This document shows positions 33,496 to 46,013 of a DNA stretch of 64,000 nucleotides, piece by piece. The notes beneath the pieces were generated by a model. The model saw only the letters and a list, made by a program, of their open reading frames with translations, was not told where the DNA came from and ran no database searches. The number at the start of each line of letters is the position of its first letter. Position 1 is the stretch's first letter. The stretch spans positions 330,454,619 to 330,518,618 of the forward strand of contig CM019066.1 in the NCBI GenBank assembly GCA_009667805.1, given 5' to 3'. Source of the stretch: Leptobrachium leishanense. Taxonomy: Eukaryota > Chordata > Amphibia > Anura > Megophryidae. Made by a program: the position numbers and the translations under genes.

Positions 33496-35303
33496 TATAT
33501 AGTCTGGCCCAGGGTAGGGTAAGTGAACCTGTCAGCTGAGGTTTGTTGTAGTGTCTAATGATACATTTGCAAACTGATTTCATGATAATAATGCATTTAT
33601 TAGATTAAATTTAATTCATTAAAGCTAAAGAGAATTTTTTCTTTGAGCTGACCTCACTTTATACCTTGTTTACAGACATCCCGTCGTGTGCAATCTCTTT
33701 TGCTCTGTACGCTATGTTTCACTCAATGGATGACGTAACCGGCCATAAAGATATTCAAGCGTACGTGCATATTCGCGTGTTGAGTTAATTGAGCTGCCCT
33801 GCAATAGATTTAGTATCCTGAATGACTTGACTCCCATAGGTATAATTAGTTTCTTGCATGTTAAATAAGACCTCTCCTCGGTAAGATTACACCGTGACTC
33901 AGCTTTAGCTGTGAGGTACAATTACAAACAACAATAAAATAAAATATTAATGGTAGCTTGACCTTATCTATATGCTCTGATTATTGGATATTTTTATGGT
34001 GAGCGTGCAATAAAGCATTAAGGGAGAATTATTAATCTCTCGCCTAGTAGCCCCATATCTGTCTCTTTGTCTAGAGGCATATCTGGGATATGTAAACGCA
34101 GGTGCCAGTTTCCACTGCTTATAGTCTACCTGCACCACCCCCCTTTTTTTTTCTACAGTAAGCCGTAATAAATACACTCTGTCAAAATAAGCATTTTAGC
34201 CATTAAAACCATTTTCTTATATTGTGCTCAAAAGGCAGTAAAGGGGTCTATTCAGCAGCTTTCACGTTCCTGCATAGCCAGCTTTCAGGGTTTGGCCAAA
34301 CCGCAGGCTTGGATGAGGATCCTCCATGGCCCACTAGACATTTGCCCAGTGTACCAGATGGTTGGCCAGTCCTGGCATCCTTCGTGTGGAGGTTTAGACT
34401 TTACTGGGGTTTAGGAATGGTCTGGGAGTGTGTTGAGAGGAGCTGTGAGTGGGAGGCAGAACTGGAGGATGCTGCTTGTGGTCAATGGTAGTATGTGCAA
34501 ACCATCATCAATCTGCCTACTCTAATATATTCAGGAGTCATTGCGCTCATATAATCATGAGTGACTTAATCACAACATTAGGGAGTACATAACCTACTGC
34601 ACATAGGGGCATCTGGGGAAAGCATTAGATCTATCAAGTCAGGCCTTGGTCTCTGATTAGCATGGCCTACTGGCATTTGTATGGTTTACCTGACTCGTCC
34701 AGGCTTGCTGGTGTGAGACGTGAAACTCAGTTTCTGCACAATGCAATGGGTGCAGTAACTTTGTATCTTTGGAATGACTTAACAAAAATTAGGGGTCACG
34801 TCCAATATAGAGTGTCCTTTTGATGAGGTCCTTATATGCAATACTGGGTACATCACACAAGCTAGCAGCAAGGTTGTGGATTATTTCAATCCCCAGAGTC
34901 CTATTGAACCGTACCAATTAGCATTAATGAGTGAACTGTTACTAATATACCCAAAACCTGATTTTGCAGATGTAAAATTCACTTAAAAGTGTTAAAAGAA
35001 TAATGTAAAGAAATCCCATACCTTCCATCCCTTGTTGACAGTGTTATCTACTGTCTTCTCTTGTCAAGAAATGACATACATGGAGAACAACTAGTTCTAC
35101 AGACCTTCTGCTGACTTGTGCTTATCTCTAATGTGTCTGATAGCCTCCAAGAGCGAATACCAGAGGTGGCACATTGCAACACTGCTGGTATCCAATAGCA
35201 AGATGGAATGCCAACATAGAGCTCAATTTAATTCTATCAGCTGATTTTTCAAAAAAAAGTAATGTTTGCTGACGATTTGCTTTTCAAACATTGGCTTATT
35301 CAG
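33496..35303. other. Unannotated stretch
   Basis: A 38-codon open segment at about 33676-33790, after a TTGTTTACAG acceptor-like sequence, reads IPSCAISFALYAMFHSMDD and is not recognised. Otherwise AT-rich with no element ends identified. Confidence 0.35.
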
Positions 35304-35307
35304 TTAA

Positions 35308-36031
35308 CCTCCCTGGCAGTCTAATTTTTTCAAAATTTTGTGTCTAAAAGCGTTTCAATTTTTTTTGGAAAGGAAATTTGTTGTTTTATAGAGTAAGCCT
35401 GTATTCCATAGGTATAACTCACTGAAATCCATGCAAGCAAGCGTCAAGTAAACACACGGAGTCAGATAAAGTTTGAAACACAAAATAATAATTTATTATC
35501 CCAAAAATAATTATCCAAAATAATGCAAATAAATTATATTCAATAATAAAATCAAACCAAAAACACTGAAATCTTTCAGAAAACAAGGGTGCAGTATTTG
35601 TCTCCGCATACTGCCTCAGTGCAAACATCCTTGGTATGATATATTATTTCAATTATGTACACTCTTATTTATACAGCAACATTTATAATGTTTACAGTAC
35701 CAATAATTATATTTTCGTATAAGAGATCTTCATGTGTATGGTCTGTTTCTGATCTGTTAGTGCCACCTAGTACTGGCCATTCATGAGAACTGCATGTTAG
35801 GGACTTTACAGTGAAATATTTTTGTTTTACATTTTGCTGCCTGGTCCCGCCCCCCTGTATCTCGTGACTCGCAGGGAGCCTTACCAGGAAGCAAGTCGCC
35901 GCGATCACACTGCGGAGGACAGTGAGGGAGCGCAGGATGCGGTAAGTAAACAGCCCGAATGTGGCTCGGGGTTACCGTTTGCGGTAGCGAAATTTAACCC
36001 TGAGTCACATTCGGGAATACCACCAGGGAGG
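35308..36031. mobile_element. 724-bp piggyBac-type MITE
   Basis: Termini CCTCCCTGGCAGT and inverted CCTCCCTGGTGGT, with exact TTAA on both sides (35304-35307 and 36032-36035). CCY ends on TTAA are diagnostic of piggyBac mobilisation. The interior is non-coding. Confidence 0.85.
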
Positions 36032-36227
36032 TTAAAAAACATGTGGCCAGAGCCGATAATGGAAAAACACCTCTGGTCCAAAGACAAGTTGGCCAGAAAA
36101 CCCCCTGGAAAGTTTTTTTTCAGTCATGACCTTACAGATTTGTGCCTTTAAACATGTCACTCAGAAAATTGGGTTGCCTCCTCCGGCGTTGGGCGGACCA
36201 CGCCTGATCCGAGCGGCCGGTGGGGCC

Positions 36228-36672
36228 TGTCATGGCGCCGATTTGGAGCCCCAGAACACCACGGTGCCTGACTCCTCACCGCGTGGTTTGAGGGGGCGTG
36301 GCCCAAACCAGCGTCTGGATCTGGAGGCTCCCTTTTACAGGTTGGGGGCGTGGCTGAGCCCTTGATGGACAGGGACTGGGCTCGCCCCCAGGGTGAGCCT
36401 ACCTCCCAGATGGGACCCAATAGGGAGACGAATCATCACCGCTCAGAGGGGCGTGACCACCCCAACTGCCTATATATACCCAGTCCTTGCACACTATCAT
36501 TGCCACAGCGTCGCTTCTCTTAGGAGTTGTATACCTGCTAAACGAATGCTAATATATCCTTGTTGTGTACCAAACCTGGAAAGTCTCGACTCTTCTTCTG
36601 GATATTCCCTACTCTGTACTGCGTTATAGCTTCTACACCTGGTTCCTGCTTCCCGCTCCCCCGACCCTGACA
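36228..36672. mobile_element. Possible solo LTR (Ty3/gypsy type)
   Basis: Begins TGTCATGGCGCC and ends CCGACCCTGACA, with a TATATATA promoter-like run at 36472-36478. This overall composition is typical of vertebrate gypsy LTRs. There is no matching target duplication (GGGCC left, GTTTG right), so the limits are uncertain. Confidence 0.4.
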
Positions 36673-37328
36673 GTTTGTGACGATTTTTGGCATTTGAGGC
36701 TTGGTTGCATTAGGGGCCCAGGCATTTAAAAAATTTGTATGGAGGTGTATGAAAATCGAATTTTTCAAGTAATGAGAAAAAAGGGACAAAAAACACGCAT
36801 AAAAAGGGTGAATTTCTTAAAATCAATGGATATGTCTAAAGGGGAAGAGTGTGCGGAGAAAACAAGCTGTGTTGATTTCGCCAAAATAAGGCTCATAGCA
36901 ACGAGGCTACATTACAATTTCGAGGAGTGATGGGCCACATAGGGGTAGAGGATTTTAAAATGAAACTGAGCCTGAGATTTCTGAAGGACACAATGGAAAT
37001 TTAGTAGTAACACATATAAAAAAAAATTCTGTAATCCCAGGAAAGAATAAAATAACTTTATTGGTCTTCATAAAAAAAAAAGAATAAAAAAAACCCTAGA
37101 GCTGCATAGAGATATTTTAATAGTTTATGTTTAAGAGTAAAGTTTTGCTGTATCTGCAAAATCTAGTACATGTTATGGAATTGTCTGGCTTGCTGTCCTT
37201 ACATCATGCGTGGTGGTAAATGTCGAGGGTGTATACACCTCAGTCTTGCAGGAGTTGACAGGACCTCAGTGTAATACAAAAGCTTTGCTTCAAGAAGTCA
37301 GCTATACAATAGGGACATTCTTAATTAT
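36673..37328. other. Unannotated stretch
   Basis: AT-rich, with no recognised gene. Confidence 0.45.
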
Positions 37329-37700
37329 CAGGGTTATTCAGAGGACACTGAAATGTCACTGACATTTTGGTGCTCTCCCGTTCCCTGCACTTCAGTGAGT
37401 CCAATTCGCCAACCCTGCAGTAAATTCAGCATTCACCACAGGGTCTCCGAAGCGCAGTGAATGAGTCGCCAAACGCATCCGATAAAATGCCGCAAAACCA
37501 CTGAATAGAACGGAAAAAATGCCGAAATCTCGCTGAATCGATCTGAAAAACCACGATAACCCATTGAATGCATCCGACGATCCACCGCAAAACCAGCAAA
37601 TCGAACCAAAAAAAACTGACGACCCGCTGAACAGAACGCCGACCAGCCACTGGATAAAGGTGACAAGCCACTGAGCAAGGGTAAAAAAAAACCACTGCAA
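37329..37700. mobile_element. Family-B MITE, truncated
   Basis: Begins CAGGGTTATTCAGAGG after TAT and shares the pattern of the long form: a subterminal inverted repeat GTCACTGACAT and a CACCACAGGGTCTCCGAA block. The right end is not found. Confidence 0.6.
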
Positions 37701-37747
37701 CTTTTAAAATGCATTCAAAAAAACGACTTCACTTCTATTGTAGGAAA

Positions 37748-38568
37748 TAGGGATGCACTGGTACCATTTTTAAGACTGAAAATCGATACTTTTGTCAGGT
37801 GCTCGTCAATACCGATTACTGATACTTTTATTTAATGTTATGTTACAGGTTTCCAATGAATAATTTAAGATTTTGCTCTAAGACTTCCAATGCTAATATT
37901 GAAAGGTATGGCTAAAAACACCATTTGCCCACTACACAGGCCTGTACCCACCTCACATACACACACACAGACACCAGACCTCAGATACACATATACCAGA
38001 CCTCATAGACAGACACCAGACCTCAGATACACGCAGAGACACCAGACACACAGACACACTGACACCAGACCTCAGATACACACACACACCCACAGACTCC
38101 AGACCTCCGATGCACACACAAACACCAGACCTCGGACACACACACCTCAGACCTCAGAAACAGACATGATGGGGCCAGCTGGCAGAATACTGAAACAACA
38201 TTTTGGTAACTACCCAACTGGCCTTGTCCCAGCAAGCAGCTCCTCTGTGGGCCGGCAGCCATGCTCTCACAAGATCAATAAGAGCTCAGGATAGCTCCTA
38301 GGAGGCAGGTCCCGGGGCAGCCACATTATAACCAACATGTGCCGGCGGTCCCACTCTGGATTGTGGCCAGCTGGGGAACCTGGCAGAATGCTGTTATGGC
38401 ATTTTGCCAGCCAGCCCCAGTCCTTGGATACTGCCCAGAAAGCCAGCCCAGCATTGACTTATGGTAATGGTATTAGTGTCAGGGGCATTTGCTCGAGTAC
38501 AGATACTCATACAAATGCTGAGTATTGGCACCAATACCGATACTAGTATCAGTATCAGAGCTTCCTTA
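37748..38568. mobile_element. 821-bp hAT-type element
   Basis: Ends TAGGGATGCACTGGTAC and, inverted, TAAGGAAGCTCTGATAC; flanks GTAGGAAA and GTAGAAAA agree at 7 of 8. GGTACC/GATACT-rich subterminal regions near 37790 and 38500 resemble the common vertebrate hAT MITEs with GATACC repeats. The interior holds a CA-rich minisatellite. Confidence 0.7.
37950..38160. repeat. CA-rich minisatellite
   Basis: Imperfect units of ACACCAGACCTCAGATACAC with ACACAC runs, inside the 821-bp hAT element. Confidence 0.8.
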
Positions 38569-38576
38569 GTAGAAAA

Positions 38577-40057
38577 GGAAAGTCTCACTACTAAATAGGC
38601 TCTAGAGTCTGAAGACTTTCACTCCTGACCTAAACACACGCACTTTACTTTCCACCTCTGTTCGTGTGCTTCTAACGACAAAAATTGAACCTGGTCCTTG
38701 ACACACCTTAGAAATAATGAGTCACATATTTATATATGAAAGAATCAGAAGTTGAGGCAAAGACTTTTTTATTTTAAATTGAAATAACTTGCTAAAGGTA
38801 GGAAATAAATCATGGATTTTAATGAGTACAATGATTGTTTTAACATACAGAATTGATTTAGGGAAAGTTCAAAATGACTGTTATGTCCCTTTATCAATGT
38901 TTAATTTGCAGCTGCGATGCAAAGCTGATAGAAGTCGCCACTCCAGGACAGGAGTGTGATAAGATCCAACTCTCAAAATAAATACGTAACATTCCATTTT
39001 CCAACACTCAAAATAATTCCATAACATTCTTTTACCTCATCTGAGCCAGTGTGTGTTTGGTGCTGATACTTCTGGCTCTTGGGTGCAACTGGGGCTTTGT
39101 TCTGAAGCTCATCTGAACGTGTACTCTGCTTGCAGTGGTTCAAGAAGGCAAGGGTTATTAAAAACAAATCTCCGTCACTCCAACTGTTGTATTCCAAATA
39201 GTCATTTCTCAGAGCCAAGCTCATCATAAGGTGAGGAACAAGCTGATACTCTATTCCCTATTTAGTTGGTTGAGCATAATGGTAATTACAGTCTACAGCC
39301 TCTCGGCTGACAAATAATTATTTACCTGTATTTTCCCCAGACCTTTGACTTAGTAAGCATGATGGTGCTTACATTTGAGAGCTATATGCCCAACAGGTTG
39401 ATTGCTTCTTTCCTCTCTTGGAGATGCATGATCTAAGCACTGAAAACAGATGAAGCATAGAGGTCATTCTGGCAGGATTTCAGTAATTTGAACTTAGATA
39501 TGTTGGCAAGGAAGGATGTCGCCTTCTTACATAAGGGTTTGTGTAAGCAAATATTCCACAACACAAGGATCAGGTTTTTCCAGACCTTGTATTATGACTC
39601 AAATGCATCCCTTGGTTATTGTAGGTGTTACAGTTGCTAATGCTTCCATCTTTTATTAATGGTTTCAAATAGATCCAACTCTGAACACAGTGATGTTTAT
39701 CACCACTGACAATACAGTTGCGCATGGCCATGCAATGGAATTTTTTCATAGCATAATATTTGGCTAAATCTCTAATATCTTAGCCTTTCAGCAGTGCTCA
39801 CATCTTGTGGAGCATCTGTAGGATATTGTCATGTTCCTAACCCCCGATGCTGAAAGAAGGCTAAAACCAGTGCTGATCCATCCGGAATATAACCCTGGAA
39901 CACCCAAGAGACCTCATTTCATTATTTTTTTCAGCTCACCTGAGAACCAAGAAGCTTACTCTCCTGTTAACTATCTTGTACCAGACCCTTGGCCTTGATT
40001 ACTGGACTCTGCTATTTATTCCTGATCCAAAGCTCCCTACTACTGGTTTCAAGGATC
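38577..40057. other. Unannotated stretch with one unexplained open segment
   Basis: On the - strand 39227-38973 is open (MMSLALRNDYLEYNSWSDGD) and passes a donor-like GATGAGGTAAAAG near 39035. I do not recognise the protein and see no good acceptor. The rest shows no element ends. Confidence 0.3.
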
Positions 40058-40200
40058 CCTTTTGCTGTTTCCAAAGACTCCGCTGTTGCCGCCAAAGACC
40101 CCATACTGCTGTTTCCAAGCATCCCTGTTGTTGTTTCCTACAGATCCCTGTTGCTGTTTCCAAAGACTCCACTGTTGCCACCAAAAACCCCTACTGCTGC
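40058..40200. repeat. Short tandem repeat, possible LTR remnant
   Basis: Two copies of TGCTGTTTCCAAAGACTCC followed by CTGTTGCC and CCAAARACCCC, separated by a partial copy. The preceding sequence (39960-40058) resembles decayed gypsy LTR DNA but has no clear ends. Confidence 0.45.
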
Positions 40201-40424
40201 TATTTTGGATGAATGCATGCTAATGTGCAGGTGGTATGACGCAGTTTCCTATGTGATAATACCATTGGACTAAAACTGCCCTACAAGACCTGTGCAGGGA
40301 CAGACCAAAGAACAGGCCGCTAGAGCAGTGTTTCTTATAGAGTTTTTTTGTTCTCTAGACACTACACGCCCTATTCCAAGGTTGGCGTTAACTATGTAAT
40401 ATATATATTACAGTTAAAACCTGA

Positions 40425-40745
40425 AGCGTGCTTAATCCTCGGATTACCCGGGTAATCCTGACATTACCCAGGCGTCATTAGCAAAAGTCCGAAGTGAAAT
40501 GAAATTTCGGACTTTACCCGGGTAATCTGCAAAGTATCCAGAGGCCTCTGGGTACTCCGGTTTTCTGCTCTGTTTTAACCGGGTAGTTCACATTACCCTA
40601 GTGTTGCTGGATAAAGTGTGATGTGCAACGAAACATTAGACTTTATCTGGGTAATCTGCAAAATATCAAAACGCCTCTGGGTAATGCGCTTTTCTTGGGT
40701 TTTCAGCAGGTTACAGTTGACTGAATTTCGAGGATTACCCGGATG
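40425..40745. repeat. Tandem repeat with TTACCCGG motifs
   Basis: Two diverged units about 130 bp apart share GACTTTACCCGGGTAATCTG followed by CAAA. The region is bounded by AATCCTCGGATTACCCGG and CGAGGATTACCCGG. Probably an unclassified MITE. Confidence 0.45.
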
Positions 40746-41067
40746 AAGCTGCAAACTGTTATCTGACCGATAACAATTTTTTTGTTATTTTTAATGGAAT
40801 TGTATCCACAGTCACAAGCCACACTAAATAACTGTCAAGTAACTCTGTGCATTAATTGTCTGAATATATAATATCTTAATCTTCATAAATTAATTAAGAG
40901 AAACCTAATGGTTATTATGTTTTATAAATGATATATAAGCACATATGTGTTACGTCCTCAGCCCCTGCTGCCCTCTCTGGGAAGTCCTGTTTGTCCTGTA
41001 TGACCCAAACAAATTACTGTAAAGAATCTTTTTTTTATGGCAGACTTGGCAGAATCATAATTATTAT

Positions 41068-42285
41068 GGGCTCTATTACATTCTTCGCGCATACGTTTGC
41101 GCCGGCGCAAAAATGCATTAACGCGAGGGGCAAAACCCTTTGCGCTGAACGTCGTATTACAATGTCAGCGCAACAAACGAGCGTATACATCTACCACGGG
41201 TGAACCTGCGCGAACGCTGCGCGAGCTTACTTTTAGTTGCGCGTCCTATACTTATCATTGTGAGCGCAAATGCGTTTGTGCGCTGGTACGCGGATGGTAT
41301 TACAATCTATGCGCAGGAATTAACCGTTAATTAATTATCCGTTAATTCCTGCGCTTAGATTGTAATACCATCCGCGTACCAGCGTCCAAACGCATTTGCG
41401 CTCACAATGTTAAGTATAAGACGCGCGACGAAGCTCAGCACACAGAGGTGAAATGGCACAGCAGTTAATTAGCACCTAGCCCCAGAAGGAAGCACAGTGT
41501 TAAACTGTACTAACAGTGGCGCAGCGACCACTCTGAGTATGAGTTCCTGGAGTTCATAGGACTCCATGTAGTGTTGCGCATCCTGGCCACAAGCTCTGTG
41601 CAAGATCACTCTCACAAGACCACACAGCGTTGCAGAGGAATCACAGTGGGAGACTGGGAACTATTTGTTCCCAGTTTCACTCTGCTACGGGCTAGAGGAT
41701 CCTGCTGCACTCACCACCTCAGGACAAGAGGTGAGTATTGGATCTTTTTTGTGGGGGTTAGGACAGTGTGTTATGTGTTTTTGTCAAAGCAAATTCACTT
41801 AGCACCATAATTGCGCGCATAATTTTAGCAACTCCTATAAGCTGGTGTTAATGGCAAATTCTATCAACCTGGCCGAAACCAAATACACCAGCCCAAAAAA
41901 AAATACGCAGCAAAGTATAGTTACACATTCTAAACATACCAAACCAATAAATTTAAGAAGTTGTGCGTGTTTTTTTTTATTGATGCAGCATATATGCGCA
42001 GATTGACTTTGACAGGTGCAAAAACTTAACGTTAGACAATTGTGGTTCTTAATTCTGATTGGCTGAATCGCGTGAAAAAAACTGTCCGCACACTGGTTTC
42101 TGCGCGCAACATTGCTGTGTGCGTGTTTATGCACGTCCGTTTTACACGCGTTATTGCTCGACGGATCTAAAAATGCGCGAGGATTGTAATTCCAGCGTTG
42201 ATTTACGTGCGTTAACGTTTAACACTGGGTGCACAAATTCATGCGTTGCGCAAACGTTTTTTCCGCGAAGATTGTAATAGGGCCC
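41068..42285. mobile_element. 1,218-bp palindrome-rich MITE (family C, complete)
   Basis: Ends GGGCTCTATTACATTCTTCG and its inverted form, with duplication TAT (41065-41067 and 42286-42288). A near-perfect palindrome of about 146 bp (41259-41404) lies in its left half. Its right half (41820-42285) matches 117-548. CpG-rich, no coding sequence recognised. Confidence 0.85.
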
Positions 42286-42288
42286 TAT

Positions 42289-44035
42289 ATGTATACGTAA
42301 TGTATACGTAATGTCCTGTCAGAATGCTATAGCAAAACTTTTTAAAAACAATTGAATTTCAATTCAGACTTTCAATTTCAATTTCAAACTTTGAATTTCA
42401 ATTCAGACTTCAATCATTTACAGTGGGTACAATTTTTTTTTCACATTTTATCATCCAAGCCCTTGTGGTTAAATATTTTAAGGGGTACTCTTGTTAATAA
42501 AAATTAGAAATGGGAACTTGTTACTGTATTTTTCTGAGAAAACCTGCGATTTTAGCTAAAATTGAAAAAAAAAATGTCATTGTGGGAAATGTGAAGGTGC
42601 ATTAGTGCAGCATTATTGTTCACATTATAATTGAAAAGTGATCAATAGTGTTGCATTATAAATTAAAAAAAAAGGATTTTTTTTATTTTTATTTATTTAT
42701 TTATTTTTATTTTACATATAACATGCTCTGGCCTTTCCAACGATACCCAACATAAGTTTTTATCTGATTCTGAATGGGAGATAGCGGGGGGGGGGGGTCG
42801 AAGAATATCTCTACAATAGGGAATTCTCTCCCTGGCTTTCTGAATTCATCTCACCCTGTGTGACCTCGTCAGTGGATTAGGGGAGGCCCCGTAGGTGGGG
42901 CTGACATCCAAGATGTCAACCCCCACTGGGAGAAGTCCACACTCTGGCGCGGATTGATGCCGGATCATGTTACTGGCAGGTAAGGGATTAAGAGGGGCAT
43001 TCCTGGAAAGGTCAGACTGTGACCATTCCAGCGATGCCCTACTTGTCCCTCTACCCCTTACTAGTAGGGTGATAGAGGGGTCCAAACACCCCGCTCCCCT
43101 TCAGACACTCTCCTGTCTCTGTGAGTGGGGGGGTGCCTGAAAGTTATTTCATAGTGCGCCGGCGCAATGACGTCAGTGCGCCAGGTGGGGTCTAATGTGA
43201 TGGTCTAACTTCAAGGAAGACAGATGGCTGCCTTCCCCCGACCGGCTGCCTTACCCCGGGTAGGTAAGGGGCTTTCCCTTGGGTGCGGAATCCCCATGAT
43301 GTTTGGGGAACGTCCTCCGCCAACAATGAGGAAGCCCCATGATGTTCCCCACATATCATCCGCAGCCAAGGGGTTAAGCACCTACCTTGGAATAGGCACA
43401 TAAAAAGGGAGACAGTAGGAAAAATCTGCAGGTGCAGGTTTTTTTACTTACCGTCTCATTTTTGAGCCAACCTTGGAATAGGGCTTTAAGTAAGGTTTTA
43501 ATCAGACGTAACCCAAACCAGCGAATAACAAATTCAAATTTGCAACAAGTATTTGTCCAGCCTAATTTCTAAATAGTGTAATCCTTTGTAAATATCTTAT
43601 TGCGATAGTAAAGAAGCAGACTAAGCAACTGCAAAATAAAAGCTTTCAATTACATCATTCCAGTGTGCCCATGCATTACCACGGATTATGCCCGAAAGAT
43701 CTGTATTTAAAGGGATTCTCCATTAAAAATAAATATGCTCTCTACCCAATTACATTTTTAATATTTTGTTATTTAAGGTGATTTTACCCAATTTATGTCC
43801 CCCACAGCCCCTCCCCTTCCAAGCAGGGACTTCCGAACCCGGAAGTCCCTGAAGCTATCTAAGTCATGGTGTGCTCCTCTGTAACCAGATCTTAATGCTC
43901 CTTCTTCTCTTTACTGAAATCAAAACCGATTTGTGCACATCATTTTGATGTGCTTCTGGGCCATGTGATCTGCACGATCTCACTCTCGCCAGATCATGCA
44001 GGGCCGCAGAGTGATGGTGGAGGGAGACTGGGGTC
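42289..44035. other. Unannotated stretch
   Basis: Contains poly-T/ATTT low complexity (42660-42715), a G10 run near 42785 and a GC-richer block (42840-43390). No gene or element ends are identified with confidence. Confidence 0.4.
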
Positions 44036-44038
44036 TAT

Positions 44039-44941
44039 TAGGGTTATTCAGAGAGCTGATTTGGCCCCAAAATCTAACCGGACACTGAAATTCAGTGTAC
44101 AGTTACCTTTCCTGGCCATTCGGCTATTCAGAGAGCAGGCAGTTCGCCAAATGTTGGCAAATTGCCTGCACGTACGGTGCCTGTTCGCGGGCAGTGAAAC
44201 CCCCATAGTGAAGCAATGCTTCGACTATTCAGAGAACTCAAAACAGCAGGGAAAAGTTGCCAAAATGCCCTGCTGTTCGGTGGTCTCATTCAGGTCAGGG
44301 TAGGTTTATTCAGGAGAATCCCCAAGACTTCAATGTTAAAAATATTCCAGTTTTAATTCAATATCTAATAAACCATTTATTATTGTATTCTGAAGTAAAA
44401 AGTCTCTTTATTCATCGATTTTTCAGCATCTTTTAGGCATTTTTTGGATTTTTTTTGGCAAACTTTTTTTCATTTCTTTTCACATCGATTTTTCTTTTTT
44501 CTGTAACAGCCCTTTTTATTATCATTCATTGGATCTTATATGTAAAATCCAGACATTTTCGTTCAGTAGTTTTTTTGCAAACAGCATTTCAATTTTCAAA
44601 CTTTCAAGCGTACTGGGTTTTTTTTTGTTTTGTTTTTTCACCTCGTTCGTCTGCATGTCGGCTTTTTCCGGCGGCTGCTGTGCGCTGTGATCGGTGGCTA
44701 GTCGGGTTTCTCCGGGCTTTTTTTGGCGTGGTTAACCCAGCTGTTTCTGCGTGTGTCGGTGAGTGTTCGGTGAGTGTTCGGCGGGTTTGCAGCGAGTTTT
44801 CCCTGCACTACGGGGGCCCTGCGGTGCTTGATGAATACACCGCAGGGTCGGCGAACTATGATCGCCAAATCGTCCCGAAGTGCAGGGAGCGAAATATCAC
44901 CGAACGTGCGGTGACTTTTCGAATCTCTTTGAATAACCCTG
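44039..44941. mobile_element. 903-bp MITE (family B, long form, reverse)
   Basis: The left end TAGGGTTATTCAGAGAG has one change from the family CAGGG; the right end is AATCTCTTTGAATAACCCTG. Duplication TAT at 44036-44038 and 44942-44944. Inverted relative to 18871-19745 and 28040-28915; open frames within are not genes. Confidence 0.8.
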
Positions 44942-45580
44942 TATATGTCCCCAGTCTCACTCTGCTCCCAGCGGCCAGAAGCAGCAGATCAGGCCACCAT
45001 TCGCTCCACAGGATGAGAGGCGAATACCTGATTTTTTTGGGAGGGTTTCCAGTTGGTGATAACTGATTCTTCAGAATAATGCAGATTAGTGAGATTCTTT
45101 CCTCTGCAATTGATCTGGTAAGTGGGATCAATGGAACCATCATTCTTTACAAAGAGTCTGCCTTGAACATTTACAACAGCAAAATTCACTGGGCACAGGT
45201 CATCTTTATCTCTACAAATGAATCATCTCACGTGGTAGGTCAGAAGATCCAATATCAATAATGTATTACATCAGCTAGATGCATCATGAATAGTCTTCAC
45301 TATGAAGCACACAGGGCTGAGGAGCACATTGTGGGGGAAATGATTTAACAGAACTATCTTTATCAACCCTTAAAGTAAATCACCCATTATAGGGAGGAAC
45401 ATTTGGACTTTTTGTCTTGTCCCATACCTTTTATGAGAGCCATTGATTTGGCTGGACACCTGCACTAGCATCCAGCCTCCACTGGTCACATGACATCTCT
45501 GGCTTGGGAGGAAGTCACAGTGTGTCATGTCCAGTGTCTGACACTTGAATAAAGCCGAGTTTTAAAGGGACACGCTACTC
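44942..45580. other. MITE fragment and unannotated flank of the hAT element
   Basis: 44950-45060 resembles internal family-C sequence (CAGTCTCACTCTGCTCCCAG, GATGAGAGGCGAATA). The rest has no recognised gene. Confidence 0.4.
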
Positions 45581-46013
45581 ATCCAGACTAGGGATGAGCG
45601 GTTCGGGTTCGGACGGTTCGGGGTTCGACCCGAACTTTGCCTGTTCGATGAGATCGCGAACACCGAACATTTCCGGGTGTTCGCCGCATGTTCAACCACA
45701 ATGGACCACAATGCATTTTCCCACTGGCCTGAAGCTCGTAATTGGCTACAGCCTTGCACCTGACCACAGGTCTGGTGCATGACTGGTTCAAGACTATGCC
45801 AATCACCGCTCAGAGTCCTGATTGGGCAAATTTTGCCCAATCATGGGCTCACAGAGCTAAGTCCCGCAGCACACTATATAACGTTTTCACGCGCCGATTC
45901 TGCACGCATTTCAGAGGAGATTTCAAAGGAGATAATTGTGTCTTGTTACTGCCGGTCTGCCACGCTACTGGGGGGGTCTGGGGGGGTCTCATTTCTACCA
46001 AATATCAGGGAAT

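Noticed and set aside
44455..45066. 203-residue open frame rich in Phe, Ser and Arg
   Set aside because: Lies in the family-B MITE at 44039-44941 and runs into a family-C fragment; relatives of the MITE do not keep the frame.
45069..45205. Minus-strand frame reading NFAVVNVQGRLFVKNDGSID
   Set aside because: Looks protein-like, but there is no recognisable family, no flanking splice signal of quality and no second copy in the window.
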